Below are positions 17,175 through 24,892 of a DNA stretch of 64,000 bases, piece after piece. Below the pieces are notes generated by a model. That model had not been told where the DNA came from and did not search any database. It was given only the letters and a program-made list of their open reading frames with translations. The translations under genes were made by a program, and so were the position numbers. Every line of letters starts with the position of its first letter. Positions within the stretch are counted from its first letter, which is position 1. Where the stretch lies: NCBI GenBank assembly GCA_951813065.1, contig CATOTH010000001.1, forward strand, positions 186,001-250,000, in the 5' to 3' direction. Origin of the DNA: an uncultured Bryobacterales bacterium. GTDB lineage: Bacteria; Acidobacteriota; Terriglobia; Bryobacterales; UBA6623.

Positions 17175-17612
17175 GTAAGCATTCAGGTTTCGGGGCGCTA
17201 CAGTTAGGCTCTGCCGCAGAACCACGGGAGTAGCACAGAGACATGCGCACCGGATTTCGTCGGCGAGTTCAACGCTGAGGCAAAAGAGTTCCGGGGCAGC
17301 CGGAGGAGCACACGGTCGGCGTCGGTAGAGCGGGTGGATGGCGTCGGGCAAGGCTCGATGGGCAAGCAGAATATCGGCGGAGCACTTGACCTTGACTTGG
17401 CCTCGGCAACCTTGCCATCGTAGGACCGGGCGGTCAGCTCGGTCGTTGTGGGCAGGACGAAATCCAGCAAGCAAGGACAGCCAGTCGGGGGGCGGCCCAC
17501 GTGCGCTCACTGTGAGCAACTCCAACGCGCACTCGACGCCGCACAGTCCGACATGCAGGCTGCGCGGGAACGGCAGGCCAAGCTGCAAGCGCAGCTGGCG
17601 AACCTGCAACGG
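17175..17612. repeat. Long inverted terminal arm, left
   Basis: This arm aligns in inverted orientation with 20259-20692: the first 39 bp are identical, and the rest match with scattered substitutions and small indels. It ends at AACCTGCAACGG, inside codons for the coiled-coil start of the transposase. It contains the same upstream region and GTG start (17448) as the functional transposase gene, so each arm probably carries a copy of the transposase promoter pointing inwards. Confidence 0.85.
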
Positions 17613-17645
17613 ATGCGTTCAGATCTCAAGGCGGAGGTCGGCTGA
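17448..17645 (+). CDS. Truncated TnpC N-terminus encoded in the left inverted arm (65 aa)
   Basis: The GTG-initiated frame encodes MGRTKSSKQGQPVGGRP and continues closely matching the first 55 residues of the full transposase (20423 start), with about ten substitutions. It then switches after ANLQR to an unrelated tail MRSDLKAEVG and stops. The shared part is a predicted coiled coil (heptad-like CEQLQRALDAAQSDMQAARE and on). It may be just a by-product of the long arm, but the frame has stayed open. A peptide with only the coiled-coil part could form mixed oligomers with the transposase. Expression is unproven. Confidence 0.45.
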   Translation: MGRTKSSKQGQPVGGRPTCAHCEQLQRALDAAQSDMQAARERQAKLQAQLANLQRMRSDLKAEVG

Positions 17646-17656
17646 GCCGATGTTCG

Positions 17657-17678
17657 GGATGCCCGCGGAGGCGGGCAT
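17657..17678 (-). terminator. Hairpin directly after the DUF4338 stop codon
   Basis: A perfect 9-bp inverted repeat (GATGCCCGC 17657-17665, GCGGGCATC 17670-17678, 4-base loop) begins at the base after the DUF4338 stop on the minus strand. There is no T-tract, so it may be an mRNA-stabilising or weak terminator hairpin; it could also shield the element from read-through. The sequence also resembles REP-type hairpins found dispersed in other bacteria. Confidence 0.5.
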
Positions 17679-18602
17679 CTAGCGCGAGCGCGCAGGGCGT
17701 GTTGGTGCGAGCAGGACCGTCTGCCAGTCCCGCTGCAGCGGATACACAAAGACCGCCTTGGGCGTCTTCGCCGGCGCCGTGCCCCAGGCCCCGCGCGCCT
17801 GGGTCTGTCCCAGGTAGTGCCAGTTCGAGGCGCGGTAGCAGGTTCCCTTGTGCTGGTCGCTGACATACGTTTCGACCAGCACGGGCAGCACTGCATGGAT
17901 CCGCTGCCAGTCCGCGGCCAGCTGGCGCAAGCTCAGGCCCAGCGCCTTCGAGGCCAAGCATTTCACGCGGACCCAGGGAAACAGCAAAAAACGGGCTTGC
18001 CGCACAATCCGCTCCAGCGGCCGGCGGGGCTGGTCCTGCCAGCCGATCCAGCGGTCCCGCACCGGCAGGTAGCGGGCGGCGAAATCGTACAGCAGGCAGC
18101 CCAGCAGGCGTTGCTGACGGTCTTCGAGGAAGTAGCGCAGGTGGCAGCCGATGGGCTGGCGATAGCCCAGTGGATGGTAGCGGGCGAGGAATTCGTTCCA
18201 CAGGGCGGCCTCAGCGCGGCCGCTCACGAGCCGCAAGCGCAGCGGCTCGAGCTGTGGCAGGGGGCCGTCGAGCGGGGCTTGGGGCGCGCTGCGCTCGCCC
18301 GGCGAGAGCGGCCCTTGGCGGCCCCGTCCGGGGCCTTGGCGGGCGGGCAGGGCCAGGATCGAGAGCCGTTCGAGTGCCTCCAGCAGACGCATCGCCAGTT
18401 GGATGCGGTTGCTGCCGCGAGGGGTCTGCCAGCGCAGGTGCTCGCAGACGGTGTGGCCCAGTTCGGTGCGGCTCAGCAGGGGCAAGCTGGTGACGATCTC
18501 CTGGATGTCCGCAAGCTGGCTCCGGCGCAGGCGCTGGCCGCACAAGGTGGTCGAGGCCAGCCGCACGATGCGCGGGTCCAGCTCGGCGGCCGAACGGGCC
18601 AT
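17679..18602 (-). CDS. DUF4338 protein related to Druantia DruA, passenger of the IS66 element
   Basis: The 307-residue protein has the DUF4338 core at about 138-270: ARYHPLGYRQPIGCHLRYFL, LGCLLYDFAARYLPVRDRWIGW, IVRQARFLLFPWVRVKCLAS, ETYVSDQHKGTCYRASNW and LGQTQARGA. An N-terminal segment (about 15-65, LSRTELGHTVCEHLRW) is usual in transposon-associated DUF4338 proteins. DUF4338 is the defining domain of DruA in the Druantia anti-phage systems, but the domain also occurs alone beside transposases, where its activity is unknown. Its ATG directly follows the transposase TGA, so the two are co-transcribed. Its retention inside the IS suggests either a transposition accessory role or a carried defence function. 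Confidence 0.85.
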   Translation of the reverse strand: MARSAAELDPRIVRLASTTLCGQRLRRSQLADIQEIVTSLPLLSRTELGHTVCEHLRWQTPRGSNRIQLAMRLLEALERLSILALPARQGPGRGRQGPLSPGERSAPQAPLDGPLPQLEPLRLRLVSGRAEAALWNEFLARYHPLGYRQPIGCHLRYFLEDRQQRLLGCLLYDFAARYLPVRDRWIGWQDQPRRPLERIVRQARFLLFPWVRVKCLASKALGLSLRQLAADWQRIHAVLPVLVETYVSDQHKGTCYRASNWHYLGQTQARGAWGTAPAKTPKAVFVYPLQRDWQTVLLAPTRPARSR

Positions 18603-20423
18603 TCAGGCCGCCTTGTCCAACTCGCTGTCCGCGCTGTTGGCGACAGACGGGATCCAGTCCGCCGGGGCCTTGCTGAGTTGTTCCCGACGCTGCTCGCTGA
18701 GGCGCCACGGCAGCCAGGGATCCAGCTGCTGCGGGGCCTTGTTGCCATTGCGGGCACAGGCCGCCAGCCAGTCCAGCATCCAGGCATACGGGTTCAGGCC
18801 CGCCAGCCGCACGGTCGCGAGCACGCCGAACAGCAGACCCGCCGCGCGCGCACCGTCCGGCCCGCCCGAGCCGAAGCTGGTGTAGCGGGCGATGACCGGC
18901 CCCCGCAGAACCCGCTCCGACAAATTGTTGTCGAGCGGGATGCGCGGGTCGGCCACGAAGCGGCTCAGCGATGCGCGGTGACTCAGCAAGGCACCCAAAG
19001 CCCGTCCTTGCGCATCCACGCGGGCCAGCTCGGCACCGTGCCGGCTGCGGCCTGGGCCCGCCTGCTCGAGCCGCAGCCACTCGCTCGTGCGCTGCCCGCC
19101 CTCTTCCCGGGCGCGCTCGAACAACTCCTCCACCCGCGTCTGCAACTGCTGCTGGAGCTCTTGGAACTGCCCGCTTTGCCGCTCCAGCGGTCGCTGCGGA
19201 TCCCACTGCTGGAGCCGCTGTCGGTTCAGCTGGAACAATGCGCCGATGCGCTCGACCCACTCCTGCGCCCACGCCTTGCGGTCCGGGTGACCGGTGCCCA
19301 CCCGCACAAAATTACGGCGGACATGCACCCAGCAGTGGGCCAGCAGCACCCGCTTCGGAAACTGCTTGGCAAAGGCCTTGTACGTGCTGTAGCAGTCACA
19401 CACCAGCACGATCAACCCGCTCTGGCCGACCAACGTATCGAGCAATTGCCGGGCGGAGTCCAGGCCCCGGGTCGGCAGGATCCGCATGCGCACCGTGTTG
19501 CCGGCCAGACAGGCCCACAGCCAAGACTTCGGCTTCTGTCGCCCGCTCGGCGGCGGGTCCTTGTTGTCGTCCCCGCCCGCGGCCAGCCACTGCACCGGCC
19601 AGGAGGTCTCGTCCGCCTGGGCCACCGGCTGCTGCTGTTGGTACTCCCCGATCGCCGCGTCCAGCGGCTCGAACAGCTGCGCGAGCCGCCGCAGCCCCGT
19701 CGACAGCGTCGACTGCGGCACGCGCAGCCCCAGTGCCGCCAGATCCCGGGCCACCGCCGCCTGCGGACGGAACAGCGCGTAGACCTGCACCAGACACCAG
19801 GCCCACACACTGGTGCCCAACTGGCTGGTGCCCAGCCGGGGAGCCGGCGGGGCGCTCACCGGCCGGGCTGAGCCACAGTCGCAGTCCGGACAATAGCGCT
19901 GGCGCACCACCTTGCGTACCAGCGCGTTCCAGGCCAGCTCGTACAGCCAACTGATCTTGTGCCCGCACGCTACGTAGGCGGTGCCGCAGTCCGCACAGCG
20001 GCGCTCCTGCTCGGGCACGTCCAGCCACTCGAACACCACCGGCAGGTCGGGCCGCTGCTCGCGCGGCGGGGTCGGCGAACCCGGTTGCCGCCCGCGCTGC
20101 CTGCGCGGCCGGACCGCCGGATCCTTGCTCGCGGGCTGCTCCGGCGCGGGCGTTGCGGTCGCTGGCGGGTCGGCCGACCGCTCGGCAGCGACTCCGGCCG
20201 TCGCGGACGGGTCGTCCCCGCCCGCTGGCGTGGCCTCGCTCTTGCGTCCGAACAGCGACCGTTGCAGGTTCGCCAACTGGGCTTGCAGCCCAGCTTCCCG
20301 TTCCTGCGCAGCCTGCAAGTCGGACTGCGCAGCGTCGAGTGCGCGTTGGAGTTGCTCACAGCGAGCGCACGCGGGCCGCCCCCCGACTGGCTGTCCTTGC
20401 TTGCTGGATTTCGTCCTGCCCAC
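18603..20423 (-). CDS. tnpC: IS66-family transposase (TnpC)
   Basis: The 606-residue protein (GTG start) has the IS66 layout: N-terminal coiled coil (19-56), QRSLFGRKSE, a long Pro/Ala-rich linker (62-125), a zinc-ribbon-like block (CADC 143-146, CPDCDCG 178-184), then a DDE catalytic core with D271 (VAQADETSW), D343 (VLVCDCYSTYKAF) and E503 (PLDNNLSERVLR), and the C-terminal FGVLATVRLAGLNPYAWMLDWL. All catalytic residues are present, so the enzyme looks functional. The length is above the usual about 510-540 because of the linker and a longer C-terminus. The right inverted arm holds its first codons and promoter. Confidence 0.95.
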   Translation of the reverse strand: MGRTKSSKQGQPVGGRPACARCEQLQRALDAAQSDLQAAQEREAGLQAQLANLQRSLFGRKSEATPAGGDDPSATAGVAAERSADPPATATPAPEQPASKDPAVRPRRQRGRQPGSPTPPREQRPDLPVVFEWLDVPEQERRCADCGTAYVACGHKISWLYELAWNALVRKVVRQRYCPDCDCGSARPVSAPPAPRLGTSQLGTSVWAWCLVQVYALFRPQAAVARDLAALGLRVPQSTLSTGLRRLAQLFEPLDAAIGEYQQQQPVAQADETSWPVQWLAAGGDDNKDPPPSGRQKPKSWLWACLAGNTVRMRILPTRGLDSARQLLDTLVGQSGLIVLVCDCYSTYKAFAKQFPKRVLLAHCWVHVRRNFVRVGTGHPDRKAWAQEWVERIGALFQLNRQRLQQWDPQRPLERQSGQFQELQQQLQTRVEELFERAREEGGQRTSEWLRLEQAGPGRSRHGAELARVDAQGRALGALLSHRASLSRFVADPRIPLDNNLSERVLRGPVIARYTSFGSGGPDGARAAGLLFGVLATVRLAGLNPYAWMLDWLAACARNGNKAPQQLDPWLPWRLSEQRREQLSKAPADWIPSVANSADSELDKAA

Positions 20424-20692
20424 AACGACCGGGCTGACCGCCCGATCCTACGATGGCAAGGTGGGCGAGGCAAAGTCAAGTGCTCAGCCGATATTTTCTT
20501 GCTTGCCCATCGAGCCCTGCCCGACGCCATCCACCCGTCCCATCGACGCCGACCGGTTGCTCCTCCGGCTGCCCCGGAACTCCTTGCCTCAGCGTTGAGC
20601 TTGCCGCCGAAATCCGGTGCGCCTGCCTCTGCGCTACTCTCGTGGTTCTGCGTCAGAGCCTAACTGTAGCGCCCCGAAACCTGAATGCTTAC
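20259..20692. repeat. Long inverted terminal arm, right
   Basis: Inverted partner of 17175-17612. It holds the 5' end of the functional transposase gene (start at 20423 on the minus strand) and about 270 bp upstream of it up to the element tip, which must contain the transposase promoter. The outermost 39 bp are identical to the left tip. Confidence 0.85.
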
Positions 20693-20700
20693 GACGGACT
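20693..20700. repeat. 8-bp target-site duplication, right copy (GACGGACT)
   Basis: Exact repeat of 17167-17174, located directly after the right tip of the IS66-type element. Confidence 0.95.
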
Positions 20701-20872
20701 CATGCGACCCGAATTCTCGGTATGGGAACTCTTGGGCTCCGATCGTGGACCGTTTCGACCCGCTCACGATTGCAAGGCAGTCGATTCGCGCGAGTCTATG
20801 CAAGGGCTGCGCTCTACTGCCGGGCAGCACAATGCCCAGGGCCGGGATCGTCGCGAGCGCGGAGCTTCGTAG
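20701..20872 (+). pseudogene. Metalloprotease-like gene, displaced 3' portion
   Basis: Rejoined to 16741-17174 after removal of the element and one duplication copy, this stretch continues the frame: (HCADGL)MRPEFSVWELLGSDRGPF and so on to a stop at 20870-20872, adding 56 residues. The junction restores the GLM turn that follows the third His in this kind of small metalloprotease. On its own this fragment has no start or ribosome-binding site of note and should be inactive. Confidence 0.8.
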
Positions 20873-21029
20873 GTACCGGCGGACGTCCGAATGCCGACTG
20901 CTACGATCCGCTGCTCGTCGGAGTCAGGTGGATTCGGGTCACGAGCCAGTGGTCCAGTCACCGGAGGCAAAGGAGATTGTGCCGGCGTGTCATCCGGTGA
21001 CTACTCCAGCAGGAGCGCCATGACACAGC

Positions 21030-23051
21030 CTAACGGTCATCCATCAGGTGATCCCAATGAGCTGCGGCCTTTTCGATCACGGCCGGCAGATCTTGATCGA
21101 GCATGAGGCCGTCATCAATCAGGGAGAGGCCGGCTTCGGCCACCATCCCGAGGTACTCCGCCCTGCTCCCGTAGCGTTCCTCCACAGATGGCCTGGGATC
21201 GTGACTGGCTTCGCGTTCCGCGCGAGTGCGAGCAAACGGAATGTATGACCCGACCATGCTCGAAATCTCGTGCGTAGGTCCGGACTTCTCGTTGAAGAGG
21301 TTCCATCCGGTATAGGTCGCGAGCGGAACCTGCAGTTCGGGCATCCGTACGCCGGCAGTTTCGTTCCCATCCGAATCGACAGATGGCACGAGGATCGGGA
21401 AGGCCTGGCCAACCGTGGGCGGTTCTTGCGTGACAACACCATCGCTGATGAAGCGCGGTCCGTAATCGACACGATAGGCCCGGTGAACCCGAGCCGATTT
21501 GTTGACTCCCGGAATGTCCGGAAAACCCAGGTTGTCGGCCTGAACCAGTTTCCGGTCGGCGATCTTGGGATAACGGCTCGACGGAGGCTCCGACTTTCCC
21601 GCCGTCCACGCGCTCATTGCCTGCAACAGCGCTCGCATTGACCACCGGAAGTCAAGAGGATTCCATTTCTGCTGTCCGATCGAAATCGAAGGCGGAAACG
21701 ATCCCGGTCCGTGCTGGGCGCCGGAAAACAAGAAGATCCGGACGTTGTCAAACAGTTCGATGTCACGACTCCCGGTGACATCCGTGTGAATAAGGGAGGC
21801 GGCGCGCCCCCAGTACTCGTACGACGAGTTCGTGTAGAAGATCTTGGGCCAAAACTCCCGGTCGAGCCGGTGTGTCAGTATGCCATCCTTGCGGCCGGTT
21901 TCGGGTTCGGCCTGTTCCCGGTCGGTGAATGGGAAAATGTCAGTCGGATACAGGAAGTTCATATAAGGATGCGCGTCGCGCGAGGGCTGCGCGAAACGGT
22001 GGTTGAAGCTGCCGCGCCCGCCTCCGGCAACATGCGACATGATCCCGTCAAAGGCGATCCTGCCTGACTCGTCCTCATTGAATCCGTAATAAAGAAAGGT
22101 ACGCAAGAATCGTCCGCTCTGCGAGATTCCGAATGCGATTCCGCGGTCGATCGCGCTCTCATCGATTCCGAGCGCTGCCGACCCTTCGTACTTCAGGTGC
22201 GAGACTGCGTCCCGGACAGCTGTCGGTCCGAGTCCTACGAGGGGAGGATTCTCGGAAACATATACCACTTCATAGATTCGGCCCGGCTCGAAACCTCCTT
22301 CCAAATGAACCGTGCCTCGATCGGGTACCAGCTCGCCGTTCTCCATGCGACCAAAGCTCCATCGGTCGCGCGGGATGGTCTCGCGTTCACCGATGGCGGA
22401 GTCACGGACGGTGAGAACGTTTTCGGGCGCGTCGGGATCCGCAACCAGGTAAGGGACATGGTTGCGATCTGCAAGGGAATGCGAGAGTTCCCGGTCGCGG
22501 ACAACGAAGTCGCTTCGGACAAGGCCCCGGATAGGCGCGTCCTGGCCTCGAGCAATGGAAGTGGTCAGGCGCAACAATCCGGGCAGGTGAGGCGGATCGA
22601 ACTGCCAACCGAGCCATAGCAAGGTGTACCCCTCCGACAGCAGGAAGCCGTCGCCGAAATGTCGTCGGTCCATGGGATCGAGACTTCCCGCGGCAAGATT
22701 GAAGAAGCCCAGCATGCCCTTCCTGCCGCGGTTCGACACTTCGTAGAGGAGAGCGCCGTTACCTCGACCTGGGTCAATAGGCTTGAGCATGAAGAACTCC
22801 GAGGAGAACGTGACGTTGCCATTCGAGTCACGTGGCGCCATGTCAATGTCGGTGATAATCTGGTTCGCAGAATTCGAAGGATCGACCGCGAAGCGGATCG
22901 TGCCGGTAATGCGCTCGTAAGGGCCGGCAAGACCGAACGATTTGCCGTCCAAGACGGTTTCCCGGCTGTCGATTTCTATCTCGACGACCCGCGCTGGCCC
23001 GGCCGCTGGTAACAGCGCGAGCATGGTCAATAGCAGGAGCGAACGATGCAT
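21030..23051 (-). CDS. Exported alpha/beta-hydrolase-domain protein (Abhydrolase_10-like)
   Basis: The 673-residue protein starts with a signal peptide (MHRSLLLLTMLALLPAAGPA). It then matches the large 'alpha/beta hydrolase domain' proteins found in Acidobacteria and Proteobacteria: GPYERITGTIRFAVDP (about 44-59), LLYEVSNRGRKG, LLSEGYTLLWLGWQFD, the nucleophile-elbow-like GISQSGRFLRTFLYYGFN (Ser about 318), FDGIMSHVAGGGRGSFNHRF, a PPSISIGQQKWNPLDFRWSMRALL segment, and the C-terminal TYTGWNLFNE and GSYIPFARTRAER blocks. Substrate is unknown; some relatives are annotated as esterases. It stands alone, transcribed towards the IS-interrupted gene. Confidence 0.87.
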   Translation of the reverse strand: MHRSLLLLTMLALLPAAGPARVVEIEIDSRETVLDGKSFGLAGPYERITGTIRFAVDPSNSANQIITDIDMAPRDSNGNVTFSSEFFMLKPIDPGRGNGALLYEVSNRGRKGMLGFFNLAAGSLDPMDRRHFGDGFLLSEGYTLLWLGWQFDPPHLPGLLRLTTSIARGQDAPIRGLVRSDFVVRDRELSHSLADRNHVPYLVADPDAPENVLTVRDSAIGERETIPRDRWSFGRMENGELVPDRGTVHLEGGFEPGRIYEVVYVSENPPLVGLGPTAVRDAVSHLKYEGSAALGIDESAIDRGIAFGISQSGRFLRTFLYYGFNEDESGRIAFDGIMSHVAGGGRGSFNHRFAQPSRDAHPYMNFLYPTDIFPFTDREQAEPETGRKDGILTHRLDREFWPKIFYTNSSYEYWGRAASLIHTDVTGSRDIELFDNVRIFLFSGAQHGPGSFPPSISIGQQKWNPLDFRWSMRALLQAMSAWTAGKSEPPSSRYPKIADRKLVQADNLGFPDIPGVNKSARVHRAYRVDYGPRFISDGVVTQEPPTVGQAFPILVPSVDSDGNETAGVRMPELQVPLATYTGWNLFNEKSGPTHEISSMVGSYIPFARTRAEREASHDPRPSVEERYGSRAEYLGMVAEAGLSLIDDGLMLDQDLPAVIEKAAAHWDHLMDDR

Positions 23052-23850
23052 TTGCCCATTACAAGCCCAAGGGACAGGAAAATCAAGAGCTTGGAGCGAC
23101 TGTGCCGGGCAACAAGAGTGGGGGCAGGCTACGTGAAAGGCGTCACTATGCCATGGTGAAGAAACCTTGCAAGACGCACCCCGAAATGGAAGGACAAGGC
23201 GTCGCTGAGCTTCGATTGTTGAGAGTGTACCGGAAACGCATCGCCTTGGAAGTCCAGCAATTGGGATATCATCGTTTGCGAACAGATCCTGTCGTCGAAG
23301 AAGGTTAAGTGCCCACTAGCGATGTGAGGACGCGGCTTCAACTCTCACATTGGACACCATTACCTGTTGCACCCTCAGTAGATGCGGCTCTCCTGAAGAG
23401 TGCGCGACACGCCGATTGACTCCACCCAATGCTCTGAGGTCTCGCGAAAATAGACTTGGAAGACCGCGAGGAGTTTCGAGATGAGCAGCCGTGCGCCTTC
23501 CTCGATGTATCTTACTGGCTCGTTGGTGATCGTCTCCTGAACAGCAGTGGTCAGCTCATTTTGGACGGAAGCATTATTGGATCGGCGGTTCCCGAAGCAC
23601 ACTGGGTCAGCCACCGGCCATGATGCGCTTCTCGAATCGCATCTATTGAATAGTCTGGGCCGCATCCAGCCCGATGCGTACTCTCCGCTCGACCAACATA
23701 CGCGACGCTCACCATCGGTGAGCGTCTAACCGGATGTTGAGGAACCTTCCTTCGCTACGGTTGAACGGCCATACCTGCTGACCCGCCAGCCTGACCGGTG
23801 GCTACAACCCATGCCCAATAGGCTATATTGTCAGCCTTCGAAGACGACCA
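23052..23850. other. Gene-poor, lower-GC stretch
   Basis: No confident gene. GC content falls visibly compared with both sides, and several short frames overlap on both strands without recognisable similarity. Only the minus-strand frame 23375-23665 deserves mention. The stretch together with the DUF2283 pair looks like a small accessory patch. Confidence 0.5.
23375..23665 (-). CDS. Doubtful 96-residue ORF
   Basis: The C-terminal two-thirds (from QNELTTAVQETITNEPVRYI through LLISKLLAVFQVYF to the end) reads like a normal helical protein, while the first 30 residues do not. It is not recognised as any family. It may be a gene remnant or chance; confidence is low. Confidence 0.25.
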   Translation of the reverse strand: MRPRLFNRCDSRSASWPVADPVCFGNRRSNNASVQNELTTAVQETITNEPVRYIEEGARLLISKLLAVFQVYFRETSEHWVESIGVSRTLQESRIY

Positions 23851-24066
23851 TCACGCTACGGTGTATGAGCGAATGGGAAGCGCCCTGACTTCAAGTGTGG
23901 AGAGATCAAGACGTGTCGACGCATTGTCTATGTCGAAGCCCACGACATCTCCTGCAGCATCTAGATCGACGTTGAGTCCGTTGGACACTTCGCGCGTTTC
24001 TGTGCCGGGGCTTCGCTTGAACTCGACGTAGAGGCTGTCGGTATCCGCATAGTAGTGAAGTTTCAT
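23851..24066 (-). CDS. DUF2283 domain protein
   Basis: The 71-residue protein starts MKLHYYADTDSLYVEFKR and has the DUF2283 pattern: D.D.LY...K, TREVSNGLNVDLDAAGDVVGFDID, then an Asn-Ala-Ser turn. DUF2283 proteins are small beta-rich proteins commonly found next to a DUF4258-like or other short partner. The arrangement resembles toxin-antitoxin pairs, but biochemical proof for most is missing. Its ATG overlaps the stop of the upstream gene by 4 bp, indicating coupled translation. Confidence 0.8.
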   Translation of the reverse strand: MKLHYYADTDSLYVEFKRSPGTETREVSNGLNVDLDAAGDVVGFDIDNASTRLDLSTLEVRALPIRSYTVA

Positions 24067-24314
24067 TCCATTCCTCTTCGAAATCCGCGACCAAAGAAAG
24101 CATTGTGGACGGTTTCTCCGTCCTCCAGAGTTACGACGCGAAGAATCCGTGGCGCACTCTCGCCGGGGACAGTGATCGCGCCCCACCACCGGATCCGCCC
24201 GTCCGGTTGTTCGGAGCGTCGTAGCGGAGCCGCGATGACCTCGGCACACCAAGCTGGCTCGATGTATGGACGCTTTCGCCGAACTTGCTCATCGAAGTAG
24301 CGCGTCGTTTTCAC
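24063..24314 (-). CDS. Small protein paired with DUF2283 (possible toxin-like partner)
   Basis: The 83-residue product MKTTRYFDEQVRRKRPYI continues to WCAEVIAAPLRRSEQPDGRIRWWG and ends RILRVVTLEDGETVHNAFFGRGF. The layout (N-terminal helix with Arg/Lys, central QPDGRIR.WG strand, closing VTLEDG..VHNAF) is like DUF4258-type proteins that accompany DUF2283 genes. No catalytic residues can be assigned with certainty. The 4-bp overlap with the DUF2283 gene and the shared direction support a two-gene operon. Confidence 0.72.
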   Translation of the reverse strand: MKTTRYFDEQVRRKRPYIEPAWCAEVIAAPLRRSEQPDGRIRWWGAITVPGESAPRILRVVTLEDGETVHNAFFGRGFRRGME

Positions 24315-24892
24315 CTAACTTAGTCCCGATTAAGCTCCGAAGTGAAACAGGGGGACTCTCGGTGCAATCTCTCCGCTAAGCACATGATAAGGAGGCGTTG
24401 GGTCTCTTGCAACGGCTATGCGTGCGAGAGTTCAAGGGGTTCCTCAGAGTGTGAACGAGTTGGCCGGCCAACTTCTTGGTTGGCTCGTTTCGCGAAACTG
24501 CATTGAGCCGGTCGCGGAGGCTCTCCTTACAAGGTGCCGGGTGTCTCGGATTTGAGTCACAACAGCCAATGAGATTTCCGCTCCAGTCTCCGTGTACGGC
24601 TCACCGCGGGATCTTGCCATCGGCAGCCTGCGCCTTGGCCGGACCAACGCTTGACCATTCTGCAAGACACAGGCCCGGACGCCTGACCGGACCACTGCTG
24701 CACTGTTCTGGAAGACGTGGGCCAGGACGTCAGCCCCTTGCCGTCGATGAATCGACAGCAAGGGACCGTGTACCCGGACTAGAATGGAACTACGGGACGG
24801 CACAGCACCTTCCGTCGCGGCCCCCCTCGCGAATCCCGACCCGAACGGCACGGTATCCGCGCGCTCGTGTCGCATCGCTGGCGACCCACCTC
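24315..24892. other. Intergenic region upstream of rimO
   Basis: The rimO frame stays open upstream to about 24476, but the sequence there has no similarity to the enzyme and RimO proteins start at MKIGFISLGC, so I treat it as non-coding. The promoter for rimO must lie here, and possibly that of the DUF2283 pair (opposite strand, near 24320-24380). No clear signal was identified. Confidence 0.4.

Larger units (their letters stand above)
17175..20692. mobile_element. IS66-family element (TnpC-only type) carrying a DUF4338/DruA-like gene, 3518 bp
   Basis: The ends begin GTAAGC, as known for IS66; the outermost 39 bp are identical in inverted orientation. Perfect 8-bp direct repeats (GACGGACT) flank it. 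Inside, on the minus strand, are an IS66 transposase (18603-20423) and, abutting it, a DUF4338 gene (17679-18602). No tnpA or tnpB homologue is present, as in the TnpC-only (ISBst12-like) branch. The inverted ends are far longer than usual: arms 17175-17612 and 20259-20692 match over roughly 435 bp and both contain the transposase GTG start. The perfect duplication means the insertion has not been reshuffled and is probably recent. Confidence 0.93.

Noticed and set aside
16741..17178. Taking the 145-residue metalloprotease frame as a complete gene
   Set aside because: Its last codon and stop come from the IS66 tip; the true 3' end lies at 20701-20872.
17817..19871. 684-codon plus-strand open frame across the IS66 element
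   Set aside because: It is antisense to the transposase and DUF4338 genes, is Gln/Arg/Pro-rich low complexity and matches nothing; it is a GC-rich shadow.
24444..24875. Minus-strand frame of 143 codons before rimO, considered as a group II intron or repeat element
   Set aside because: No reverse transcriptase, no domain V-like structure, no protein similarity was seen.
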